From positions 682,001-746,000 of the forward strand of contig CAWUEY030000001.1 in NCBI GenBank assembly GCA_963921245.4: a DNA stretch of 64,000 nucleotides, read 5' to 3'. The stretch comes from JABJGO01 sp963921245. Its GTDB lineage: Bacteria > Pseudomonadota > Alphaproteobacteria > Rhodospirillales > Casp-alpha2. The position numbers and the translations under genes were made by a program. Positions 17,083-25,370 of the stretch are shown here, one piece after another; positions within the stretch are counted from its first letter, which is position 1; each line of letters opens with the position of its first letter. Under the pieces are notes generated by a model. The model was not told the DNA's origin, made no database searches, and saw only the letters and a list, made by a program, of their open reading frames with translations.

Positions 17083-17714
17083 GCGTCACGCCTCGCGCTA
17101 GCGCGTTCATGAGCGACGGCTTTGTTGGTGAGGGGCTCTCTTACGCCAGCGCGAAGAATATCCGAATCGTAGGGCGCCCGAGAAAATACCTCCAGAACAA
17201 GCGGGCGGAAAAACGCCAGGGGCAGATCGTCATAATCCGGGTCAAAGCTTGCCTGATCCCAGCGTTCGCAAAAGTCGATACAATCCTGATAGTAGGGGCT
17301 GTCACTATACATTTCCCGACTCTCGGGGTTCTTGCCATAAAAATGGGCGTAGTAGTACTTCTGAAATTCAGCATGAACCTTGATGGTCCATGTGCATTGT
17401 TCACGGACAAACGGCTGAAGGATAAGAGCGGCATAGGCATCGTGATTGTACGGTGCATGAAAGTCACCAACATCATGAAGCAGGGCGCTGACAACCCAAT
17501 CAATATCGGCACCCTCGCGCCAGGCCCGGGTTGCTGATTGAATGGAATGGGTCAGGCGCGTCACTTTGTAACCCGATAGGCTTTCATCCAGCGAAGCCAA
17601 CAACTCAAATACGCGTTCGCCTGTTTTGCTGGCATAGTCCATTTCGAGGGCTTCCAGAAGGGTATAGTCTTCCTGATCGCCATCTTTCATTTGCGTGAAT
17701 TTGACGTGTTCCAT
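17079..17714 (-). CDS. HD-domain protein, candidate diiron oxygenase related to PhnZ/TmpB
   Basis: Start placed at 17714, where GAGGAG precedes ATG by 8 bases; an upstream ATG would add 75 low-complexity codons. The 211-residue product has His56 (RLTHSIQ), His80-Asp81 (LLHDVGD), His91 (YNHD), His114 (KVHAEFQ) and a plausible late Asp153. The 24-residue gap from the first His to HD equals that in PhnZ and in the TmpB homologue at 19.4 kb, and GYKVTRLTHSIQ parallels their PVTxxEHxxQ segment. PhnZ/TmpB are mixed-valent diiron oxygenases that split C-P bonds; other HD proteins are phosphohydrolases. The tight ATGA overlap with a Rieske oxygenase favours an oxidative role. Function is not established. 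Confidence 0.75.
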   Translation of the reverse strand: MEHVKFTQMKDGDQEDYTLLEALEMDYASKTGERVFELLASLDESLSGYKVTRLTHSIQSATRAWREGADIDWVVSALLHDVGDFHAPYNHDAYAALILQPFVREQCTWTIKVHAEFQKYYYAHFYGKNPESREMYSDSPYYQDCIDFCERWDQASFDPDYDDLPLAFFRPLVLEVFSRAPYDSDILRAGVREPLTNKAVAHERASARRDA

Positions 17715-17848
17715 TGCGAAAACTCCTCGCTGACGATACCCACAACCTGCCATTGCCGGAACTCGCCGACAATCAATAAAATCGACGAAATAGACATTAA
17801 TCATACAAGGAGCTGCCCCGGATAAGGACCCTAGATGACGGCTAACCG

Positions 17849-17889
17849 CACCTATCGGTGAGCGCTTCGCATCCACCTGTCGGTCAACG
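17849..17889. repeat. Dispersed 41 bp hairpin repeat, intergenic copy
   Basis: This intergenic segment (cacctatcggtgagcgc ... cacctgtcggtca) matches, in reverse orientation, the 41 bp insert found in three IS630 transposase copies, with about 31 of the first 38 positions identical. The hairpin arms are partly decayed here. It sits about 135 bp upstream of the HD-domain gene start and about 70 bp from the tmpA -35 box, in the space between the divergent promoters. Confidence 0.65.
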
Positions 17890-17957
17890 CCTTTCGGATG
17901 TGGGGGTAGAGGAGAATCAAAATTAAAGTCTTTTTTCACTTTTATTGAATATTTTCC

Positions 17958-17986
17958 TTGACAGGTGTGTTATTTTGCCTTATGTT
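17958..17986 (+). promoter_or_regulatory. Probable sigma-70 promoter for tmpAB
   Basis: A perfect -35 TTGACA at 17958-17963 is followed after exactly 17 bases by TATGTT (17981-17986), a four-of-six -10 match, in an AT-rich stretch. It reads toward tmpA, which would have a leader of about 260 bases. That long leader holds an amidase-like scrap, so the start site may be further downstream. Confidence 0.5.
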
Positions 17987-18009
17987 GGATCTAGTGACAG
18001 GGACAAGTG

Positions 18010-18075
18010 CGTCCGCCCCGCACAGCCTAGCCACCGTCAGCGCCGTCGGAACGGACACAAGAGGCTCCATCAGAC
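18010..18075 (+). pseudogene. Possible amidase-core scrap in the tmpA leader
   Basis: One plus-strand frame reads ATVSAVGTDTRGSIRRS, close to the amidase-signature core (AxxGTDTGGSIRxPA) that carries the catalytic serine. No other amidase sequence flanks it. Interestingly this is part of what is missing from the deleted amidase at 6.7-7.1 kb. The match is short and could be chance. Confidence 0.3.
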
Positions 18076-18256
18076 GATCCTGCTTATACACACGCAGAAT
18101 TATGCACATTCAGGCGGCTCTTGCGCACAACACCCATAGTAACGCCAAATCAGCGTTATCCGGGGCAGCCTCAAAATTAATTTGTTCTTATGATGCTTAT
18201 GGCCCAGTCTGGCGGGCATGTCCGATCATTCTATTTTTGCCCAGCGGAGACCTGGC

Positions 18257-19399
18257 ATGTACACCGTAAATTTAATAGCCGACGGGCGGGAACTTGAAAT
18301 CCAGTGTACCGGTGCTGTGATCCGGTTTCATGCGCTCTGGTTGCGCGACAATGCGTGGGATGCGGATACCCGGTCACCGGGCAACGGGCAGAAGCTTGTT
18401 CCCCTGAGCGACATTCCAATGGATATCGCCATCAACGAAGCAACCGTCAATGAGCACACCCTGCACCTCACCTTTCAGCCGGAGAACAAGACGGTTGCGT
18501 TCGACATTTCCTGGTTACTGGACAACGCCTATGACCGGGAAATGCTGAATTCCCGTGGATGGATGGTTCCGGAAATCGAAACCTGGGACTCGGGGCTCAT
18601 GTCCGCCGTGCCGGAGGCGCAATTCAATGACGTGAAAAACAACCCCGATACCAAAAAAGAGTGGTTATCGCATATTGAGCGATACGGGTTTGCCAGGCTC
18701 CTTGGTGGACCGGTTGAGGATCAGGCCGTTTTAAAAATGGCTGATTTGTTCGGGTATGTGCGGGAAACCAACTACGGGCGGCATTTTGATGTTCGTTCTG
18801 AAATCAACCCGGCCAACCTCGCCAACACGGGGCTTGGCCTGAAGGCGCATACGGATAACCCCTACAGGGATCCTGTACCGACGATCCAAATCCTGTACTG
18901 TCTGGAATGCAGTGCCGCGGGCGGGGAAAACATGATCGTCGATGGCTTTCGTGCTGTCCAACAGCTTCAACAGGAAAACCCGGCGTGGTTCGATGTTCTC
19001 AGTAACCATTGCGCCCGTTTCGAATTCGCTGGCCACGGCGATGTCCGCCTATGCGCCCGACGACCCATGATTGAGCTGGCACCGGACGGTGAACTTATCG
19101 GGGTGCGCTTCAATTCCCGCTCCGCAGCAGCAATCACGGATGTCCCCTATGACAAGATGGAGCTTTACTACGCGGCGTATCGTCGCATGGCGGAAATCAT
19201 CGACAACCCGGACATGGAAGTGAGTTTCCGTCTCAATCCGGGGGAATGTTTTCTGATTAACAACACCCGCGTCCTGCACGCCCGCAAGGCCTATTCCGGG
19301 ACCGGGTCGCGCTGGCTACAGGGATGTTATGCGGACATGGACGGGCTTCGGTCCACCCTGGCAACCCTGCGAGAGCAATCCAGGGAGGCCGCAGAATGA
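18257..19399 (+). CDS. tmpA: TmpA-like 2-(trimethylamino)ethylphosphonate hydroxylase
   Basis: Start set at the ATG at 18257, preceded by GGAG; an ATG at 18218 would add 13 residues. The 380-residue product belongs to the gamma-butyrobetaine dioxygenase-like Fe(II)/2-oxoglutarate family. The iron ligands are His198-x-Asp200 (KAHTDNPYRDP) and His341 (TRVLHARKAY). Its N-terminal domain keeps ALWLRDN but lacks the zinc cysteines of true BBOX enzymes. TmpA hydroxylates trimethylaminoethylphosphonate at C1; TmpB then cleaves the C-P bond to glycine betaine and phosphate. The ATGA overlap with a PhnZ/TmpB-type gene is the main argument for TmpA over butyrobetaine hydroxylase. Confidence 0.78.
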   Translation: MYTVNLIADGRELEIQCTGAVIRFHALWLRDNAWDADTRSPGNGQKLVPLSDIPMDIAINEATVNEHTLHLTFQPENKTVAFDISWLLDNAYDREMLNSRGWMVPEIETWDSGLMSAVPEAQFNDVKNNPDTKKEWLSHIERYGFARLLGGPVEDQAVLKMADLFGYVRETNYGRHFDVRSEINPANLANTGLGLKAHTDNPYRDPVPTIQILYCLECSAAGGENMIVDGFRAVQQLQQENPAWFDVLSNHCARFEFAGHGDVRLCARRPMIELAPDGELIGVRFNSRSAAAITDVPYDKMELYYAAYRRMAEIIDNPDMEVSFRLNPGECFLINNTRVLHARKAYSGTGSRWLQGCYADMDGLRSTLATLREQSREAAE

Positions 19400-20016
19400 A
19401 CAAACCAGATATTTCATCACTCTCCCCGGCGACGATTGTATCTTTCATCGGCGATATCTTCGAACAGCACGGCAGCAAGGAATATCTGGGCGAGCCTGTC
19501 ACGGTCGCAGAGCACATGTTGCAGGCTGCTACCTTCGCCGAACAGGGAAACCATGATGAGACCATTATCGTGGCCGCCCTGTTGCATGATATCGGACATT
19601 TTACCAGCGACCTTGGAACCTTCAGCATGGAGGATACCGAAGACCGCCTGCACGAAGTTGCCGGGGCCGCCGTGCTCGAGCGGCTGTTTCCGCCCGTCAT
19701 TACAGACTGTGTTCGTCACCATGTGGCTGCCAAGCGATACCTCTGTGCGACCCGAAGGGACTACTTTGACCGACTGTCCTTGGCCTCCGTCCATTCCCTC
19801 AATCTGCAAGGCGGCCCCATGAAAAACGCCGAGGTGGTCGAATTTGAGAAGAATCCTAGCTTCAGAGAAATCATTCAGGTTCGCTATTGTGACGATGCCG
19901 GGAAACGGACCGGCATGAAAACACCGCCATTTGAACACTTCGCACCCATGGTTCAACGCGCCGTCGACCGCCACCGTGATCAGGGTGCGTGGACTACCCC
20001 GATGGCAGTGGACTAA
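19396..20016 (+). CDS. tmpB: TmpB-like HD-domain mixed-valent diiron oxygenase
   Basis: A 206-residue HD-domain protein. All features of the C-P-cleaving subgroup are present with the right spacing: Tyr30-x-x-Glu33 and His40 (EYLGEPVTVAEHMLQ), His64-Asp65 (LLHDIGH) and His86 (RLHEVAG), then the HHV segment near 108. In PhnZ the corresponding set is Tyr24, Glu27, His34, His58-Asp59, His80, so the offset is constant at six. TmpB oxidatively splits hydroxylated trimethylaminoethylphosphonate into glycine betaine and phosphate. Translation is coupled to tmpA. A PhnZ role on aminoethylphosphonate is possible, but PhnZ partners are PhyH-type, not BBOX-type, oxygenases. Confidence 0.8.
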   Translation: MNKPDISSLSPATIVSFIGDIFEQHGSKEYLGEPVTVAEHMLQAATFAEQGNHDETIIVAALLHDIGHFTSDLGTFSMEDTEDRLHEVAGAAVLERLFPPVITDCVRHHVAAKRYLCATRRDYFDRLSLASVHSLNLQGGPMKNAEVVEFEKNPSFREIIQVRYCDDAGKRTGMKTPPFEHFAPMVQRAVDRHRDQGAWTTPMAVD

Positions 20017-20039
20017 ACACCTAAAGAAAGTTTTAGGCG

Positions 20040-21986
20040 ATGGACAAACTGAAAATGCACAGCCCGGACTTGACGGATCAAAACGTCAACAAAATCCGTG
20101 AGCTGTTTCCGGACTGCGTAACTGAAGCCAGGGACGAAAACGGCGCGCTCCGCTATGCGATCGATTTTGATCAGCTCAGGCAGGAACTCAGCGACCATAT
20201 CGTCGAGGGGCCGCAGGAACGCTATCATCTGAACTGGCCCGGAAAACGCGAGGCCATCCTAGCCGCCAATGCGCCCATCGCCAAAACGCTGCGCCCGTCC
20301 CGTCAAGAAAGCGTCAATTTCGATACAACACAGAACCTGTTTATCGAGGGAGACAACCTCGAAGCCCTGAAGCTACTGCAGGAAACCTATCTCGGCAAGG
20401 TCAAGATGATCTACATCGACCCGCCGTATAATACGGGGAACGACTTCGTTTATGAAGATGACTTTAAAGAAACTACGGACGAGTTTCTTTTGCGGTCGAA
20501 CCAAATCGACGGAGAGGGAAATCGTCTGGTGGCAAACACCACGGCTAATGGTCGATTTCACTCTGATTGGCTTTCTATGATGTTCTCTCGTTTAAAGTTG
20601 GCTAAGTCGTTGCTGTCGGAGGATGGGGTTATGCTTATCAGCATCGACGACAATGAAAGCGCAAATCTAATCAGGTTAGGTCAAGAAGTTTTTGGGTCTG
20701 AAAACTTTGTTGCGCAAATTGCCGTACAACTTAATCCCCGTGGGCGGAATCTTGACCGATTCATAGCTAACACACACGAGTCCGTTGTTGTCTTTGTAAA
20801 GGATGCGCTTAATTCGAATGCTGTGCACGGCTTAGAAAAAGAAGGACGAATGGTTAAGGAATACAACAGAGAGGATAACCTTGGACCATACAGACTCCTT
20901 GGTTTAAGAAACCGGAATCAATCATTCAATCCAGTTACACGTCCAAATCTGTACTACCCACTCTATGTAAATCCTCATGATGGTTCAGTGTCTTTAGAAC
21001 ACTCATCGTCTTATTCAATAAAAGTTATGCCGGACGCGCCTGATGGCGTCCAAACTTGTTGGACCTGGGGAGTAAATAAAGTCAAAAAGGAAAATGAACT
21101 TCTTTGCTCTGAGTTAAGTGGCGGAGAGTACAGGATTTTCCGAAAAGACTACCTGCATGGCAAGAATGGCGTGGTGGCCAAGAGTTTGGCCAAATCTCTT
21201 TGGGTTGAGAAAGAAATCTCGAACGACTATGGGCGGAAAGCAGTAAAGGAATTGTTTGGTGCCCCGATTATGGATTTTCCAAAGTCTCCATACCTGATGG
21301 AGAAACTGGTCAAGATGGGAACGTATGAAGACTCAATCGTCTTAGATTTTTTTGCCGGTTCCGGGACAACTGCTCATGCTGTAATGCAATTGAATGCTGA
21401 TGACGGTGGCAGGCGCAAATTCATAATGGTTCAGGTACCAGAGCCCACCCCCGATAATTCACCAGCGGCAAACGCTGGCTATCACAATATAGCGGAAATT
21501 TCGAAAGAGAGAATAAGGCGTGCCGGAGAGGCAATTCTGACCAAAGAACACAATAATGAGTGGAACAAGGACATCGGCTTCCGTGTCCTGAAGGTCGATA
21601 CATCCAACATGGCGGACGTCTACTACACGCCTGGTGATGTGAAGCAGGATGACCTGCTCTCAGCCGTCGATAACATCAAACCGGGGCGAGACAACCCCGA
21701 AGACTTGTTGTTCCAGGTGCTCGTCGATTTGGGCGTTGATCTTACCCTGCCAATCCGCAGCGAAACCGTTCAGGGCAAGACGGTGTTCTTCGTCAATGAA
21801 CAGCCCCCTGACTTGATCGCCTGTTTTGATGCCGGTATTACGGAAGAGCTCGTCAAGGGACTCGCAAGGCATGAACCTATGCGCGTTGTGTTCCGCGACA
21901 ACGGGTTCGTGTCCGATGCTGTGAAGATCAATGTCGATCAGATATTCCGCCAGCTTTCCCCGTCAACCGCCGTGAAGTCGATCTAG
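20040..21986 (+). CDS. mod: Type III restriction-modification methyltransferase (Mod)
   Basis: A 648-residue beta-class adenine-N6 methyltransferase. The catalytic motif DPPYNTG (from Asp127) comes before the AdoMet motif FFAGSGTTAHAV near residue 445, and the target-recognition domain lies between them. That middle part (about 20450-21480) is clearly more AT-rich than the ends, as is common for exchanged recognition domains. Mod provides specificity for both methylation and cleavage. The gene begins 23 bp after tmpB and is followed 18 bp later by res, so the pair was inserted directly behind tmpAB. No tandem repeat of the phase-variable type was seen. Confidence 0.95.
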   Translation: MDKLKMHSPDLTDQNVNKIRELFPDCVTEARDENGALRYAIDFDQLRQELSDHIVEGPQERYHLNWPGKREAILAANAPIAKTLRPSRQESVNFDTTQNLFIEGDNLEALKLLQETYLGKVKMIYIDPPYNTGNDFVYEDDFKETTDEFLLRSNQIDGEGNRLVANTTANGRFHSDWLSMMFSRLKLAKSLLSEDGVMLISIDDNESANLIRLGQEVFGSENFVAQIAVQLNPRGRNLDRFIANTHESVVVFVKDALNSNAVHGLEKEGRMVKEYNREDNLGPYRLLGLRNRNQSFNPVTRPNLYYPLYVNPHDGSVSLEHSSSYSIKVMPDAPDGVQTCWTWGVNKVKKENELLCSELSGGEYRIFRKDYLHGKNGVVAKSLAKSLWVEKEISNDYGRKAVKELFGAPIMDFPKSPYLMEKLVKMGTYEDSIVLDFFAGSGTTAHAVMQLNADDGGRRKFIMVQVPEPTPDNSPAANAGYHNIAEISKERIRRAGEAILTKEHNNEWNKDIGFRVLKVDTSNMADVYYTPGDVKQDDLLSAVDNIKPGRDNPEDLLFQVLVDLGVDLTLPIRSETVQGKTVFFVNEQPPDLIACFDAGITEELVKGLARHEPMRVVFRDNGFVSDAVKINVDQIFRQLSPSTAVKSI

Positions 21987-22004
21987 GGGCAGGGAAGACG
22001 TGGC

Positions 22005-25000
22005 ATGAAGCTCAAGTTCAAGGTACAGCCCTATCAGACCAGTGCCGTCGAGGCGGTTGTGGATTGCTTTGCCGGTCAGCCTGTGAGCACCGGACTGCGC
22101 TATCGGATCGATCCGGGCAAAGCGGTTCAGGTCGCTGCTCTTGAAGAAGGCTTCAAGAACGAGGATATACGCCTAACCGATGGGCAGCTTTTGACCAACA
22201 TCCAGACTGTACAGAAGCGTCAAAATCTTATCCCTGTGAGGTCATTGGGCGACTTCATGGAGGTTGACCGGAAGGGCCAGATCAAAGCAAAGGCCAAGAG
22301 CTATAGGCCGGGCGCGAAGATCAATCTCGATATCGAGATGGAGACCGGCACCGGTAAGACGTATTGCTACATCAAGACGATCTTCGAGATGAACAAGCGC
22401 TTCGGTTGGTCGAAGTTCATCATCATGGTGCCGAGCATCGCCATTCGCGAAGGTGTCTATAAGTCATTTCAGATTACAGCGGACCATTTCACCGAGAGCT
22501 ACGGGAAGAAGGCCCGGTTCTTCATCTACAACTCTTCCCGCCTGCACGAGCTGGAGAGCTTTTCCTCCGCCGCCGGAATAAACGCCATGATCATCAATAC
22601 GCAGGCGTTCGCCTCAAAAGGGGCGGAGAACCGGAGGATTTACGACGAACTCGACGATTTTCAGTCTCGCAAGCCCATCGACGTTATCAGCAGCAGCCGC
22701 CCAATCCTTATTCTGGACGAACCGCAAAAGATGGAAGGGGCCGCAACGATGGCGGCCTTGCCTCAATTTAACCCGCTCATGATCCTGCGGTATTCGGCGA
22801 CGCACCGGACGAACCATATAAAGGTTCATCGCCTTGATGCCCTTGACGCCTACAACCAGAAACTCGTGAAGAAGATTTCCGTGCGAGGAATTCAAACGCG
22901 CGGTTTCGCGGGTACCAATTCTTATCTCTATCTCGAAGGGATCGACATTTCGAAACAGGCACCGGTTGCCCGGATCGAACTGGAAGTGAAGTTGAAATCC
23001 GGTGAGATCAAACGGCAGCTCAGGCGTCTTGATTTTGGACGCGACCTGTTCGTGGAATCCGGCGAGCTCGATCAGTATCGCGGCTTCACAATCTCCCAGA
23101 TCGACTACAACCACGACTCCATCGAATTCACGAACGGTGTTGTCCTGAACGCTGGTGAAGCGACAGGCGATGTAAACGAAAAGGATATTCGCCGCCTTCA
23201 AATCCGCGAGACGATCAAGGCGCACCTGGATAAAGAGAAGCAGCTCTTTTCCCGGGACATCAAGGTGCTCTCCCTCTTCTTTATCGACGAGGTCGTGAAG
23301 TATCGCGACTACGATCAAGCCGACGAGAAGGGCGCATATGCCCGCGTCTTCGAGGAAGAATACGGGCACCTCAAAGAGGAGTACCTCGCCGAGCTTGCGA
23401 TCAACAATGAGGATTACCGGAAATATCTGGCCGGAATCGAAGCAGGTTCAACTCACAACGGTTACTTCTCAATCGACAGGAAAACCCGCCGCATGCAGGA
23501 CCCCAAAGCAGCAGCGCGGGGCGAAAACGCAGGGCTTTCCGACGACGTGGTTGCCTACGACCTGATTCTCAAGGACAAGGAGCGGCTGCTCGCGTTTGAC
23601 GAACCGACCCGTTTCATTTTTTCACACTCTGCCCTGCGGGAAGGCTGGGACAATCCGAATGTGTTTGTTATGTGTATGCTTAAGCACAGCGACAATATGA
23701 TTTCCCGCCGCCAGGAAGTTGGGCGCGGTTTACGGCTCTCAGTCGATCAGCATGGTGAGCGCACGGACCTGCCCGCAATTGTCCATAACATCAATGTGCT
23801 GACGGTGGTCGCGAGCGAGAGCTACAAGGACTTTGTCGCGGGGCTTCAGACCGAGATTGCCGAAACATTGTCGGCACGTCCGCGCAAAGCCAATGAAGCG
23901 TATTTCATCGGCAAAATGATAGAAACGGACGACGGTCCGGTCGAGATCACGCCTCAAACAGCGAAGCAGATTTACCGCTATGTGCTGAAGAACGACTATA
24001 CGGACGATGATGACAGCATCACAGAAGCTTATCACACGGCAAAGAATGCCGGGAAATTGGCAGAGCTGCCCGAAGAGCTACAGCCGATTGCCGGACAGAT
24101 CATTGATTTGATCGATAGTGTGTTTGATGACAGCAAGTTGCCCAAAATCGACGATGGGCGGAAGCCGAAGACAAATCCGCTCAACGACAACTTCGAGAAA
24201 AAAGAGTTCCAGGCGCTTTGGTCGCGGATCAATCGCAAGGCTGTTTACAGGGTCGATTTTGAATCTGGAGAGTTGATCAGGAAGGCCATCGGCGTACTCA
24301 ATAGCCAACTACGGATCACGCCCCTTCAGTATACCGTTCAATGCGGTGAGCAGCATGCTGCTGTCACAGATGCACAGTTGAACGCGGGTGAGAGCTTTAA
24401 GCAGACAGGCACCACTACGGAGAAAGGTGGTGCCATCCATTCCGACGTGACCTACGATCTGCTCGGCAAGATCGCCGAGAACGCCCATCTCACCCGCAAG
24501 ACAGTTGCCAAGATATTGACGGGGATTGAACAGGCGACCTTTGATCAATTTCGCATGAATCCAGAACATTTTATCGCGGCGGCGTCACGCCTGATTAGTG
24601 AACAGAAGGCGACGGCGATCGTTGAGCAACTTTGCTATGACGCGGTCGAAGACAGGTATGACGGCCATATTTTTACCGCCGCGCAAACAGGGCAGGATTT
24701 TTCACGAGCAACGGCCAAGCTCGATAAGCATGTCTACGACTACTGCATCACGGATTCCGACGTAGAGCGCAAGTTTGTCGAAGAGCTGGATACGAGTACA
24801 GAAGTTGTGGTTTACGCGAAGCTACCCAGCGGCTTCCTGATACCGACCCCTGTAGGAGATTACAATCCCGATTGGGTAATTTCGTTCAAGCAGGGGGGTA
24901 TCAAGCACATCTATTTTGTGGCCGAAACCAAGGGCTCAATGTCCTCGATGAAGTTGCGCGAGATCGAGAAGACCAAAATCGAATGCGCACGCAAATTCTT

Positions 25001-25100
25001 TGTTGAACTGAATGAGCAGATCACTTCCGACAAAGTCAAATACGATGTCGTTACCGACTACGCGAAGCTAATGGATTTGGTGAACGAGGTGGCGGCGTGA
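22005..25100 (+). CDS. res: Type III restriction endonuclease subunit (Res)
   Basis: A 1031-residue helicase-nuclease. Walker A is ETGTGKTY near residue 110, Walker B/DEAD-like is LDEPQKM near 238, and later helicase motifs include SATHRTNH and REGWDNPNVF...RRQEVGRGLRL. The C-terminal PD-(D/E)xK nuclease is PDWVISFKQ...YFVAETKG near residue 950-975. Res needs Mod to recognise sites and cuts at a distance after ATP-driven communication. The protein looks complete and functional. It is the last gene of the mod-res pair; 270 bp without a recognised gene separate it from lepA. Confidence 0.95.
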   Translation: MKLKFKVQPYQTSAVEAVVDCFAGQPVSTGLRYRIDPGKAVQVAALEEGFKNEDIRLTDGQLLTNIQTVQKRQNLIPVRSLGDFMEVDRKGQIKAKAKSYRPGAKINLDIEMETGTGKTYCYIKTIFEMNKRFGWSKFIIMVPSIAIREGVYKSFQITADHFTESYGKKARFFIYNSSRLHELESFSSAAGINAMIINTQAFASKGAENRRIYDELDDFQSRKPIDVISSSRPILILDEPQKMEGAATMAALPQFNPLMILRYSATHRTNHIKVHRLDALDAYNQKLVKKISVRGIQTRGFAGTNSYLYLEGIDISKQAPVARIELEVKLKSGEIKRQLRRLDFGRDLFVESGELDQYRGFTISQIDYNHDSIEFTNGVVLNAGEATGDVNEKDIRRLQIRETIKAHLDKEKQLFSRDIKVLSLFFIDEVVKYRDYDQADEKGAYARVFEEEYGHLKEEYLAELAINNEDYRKYLAGIEAGSTHNGYFSIDRKTRRMQDPKAAARGENAGLSDDVVAYDLILKDKERLLAFDEPTRFIFSHSALREGWDNPNVFVMCMLKHSDNMISRRQEVGRGLRLSVDQHGERTDLPAIVHNINVLTVVASESYKDFVAGLQTEIAETLSARPRKANEAYFIGKMIETDDGPVEITPQTAKQIYRYVLKNDYTDDDDSITEAYHTAKNAGKLAELPEELQPIAGQIIDLIDSVFDDSKLPKIDDGRKPKTNPLNDNFEKKEFQALWSRINRKAVYRVDFESGELIRKAIGVLNSQLRITPLQYTVQCGEQHAAVTDAQLNAGESFKQTGTTTEKGGAIHSDVTYDLLGKIAENAHLTRKTVAKILTGIEQATFDQFRMNPEHFIAAASRLISEQKATAIVEQLCYDAVEDRYDGHIFTAAQTGQDFSRATAKLDKHVYDYCITDSDVERKFVEELDTSTEVVVYAKLPSGFLIPTPVGDYNPDWVISFKQGGIKHIYFVAETKGSMSSMKLREIEKTKIECARKFFVELNEQITSDKVKYDVVTDYAKLMDLVNEVAA

Positions 25101-25370
25101 GAAAATTTTTCAAACCTGTCCTGCCTTTTCAGACAGCCAATCGATTTTCATAATCGTCCAACGCGCCTTGCGTTGTTTATGATTTGGTTTGAACGAAGGC
25201 TCTTGCTCCAGGTGTCAGCACTGGTCCTGGTCCGTGGTGCAGGCGCGGTAAGTCGGGGTTGCGGCGGATTTGTCGTCTTCTCCGGAGTTTGGCGGCAACA
25301 CTCATCGGGGTTTTGTTTATTGCCGTCTTGTCCGTTGCCCTTCAGAAACCCACGTAGAGCACAAGAGGGC

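Noticed and set aside
20450..21480. Phase-variable mod gene
   Set aside because: Only a run of seven T was found, and no tandem repeats of the type used for phase variation in mod genes.
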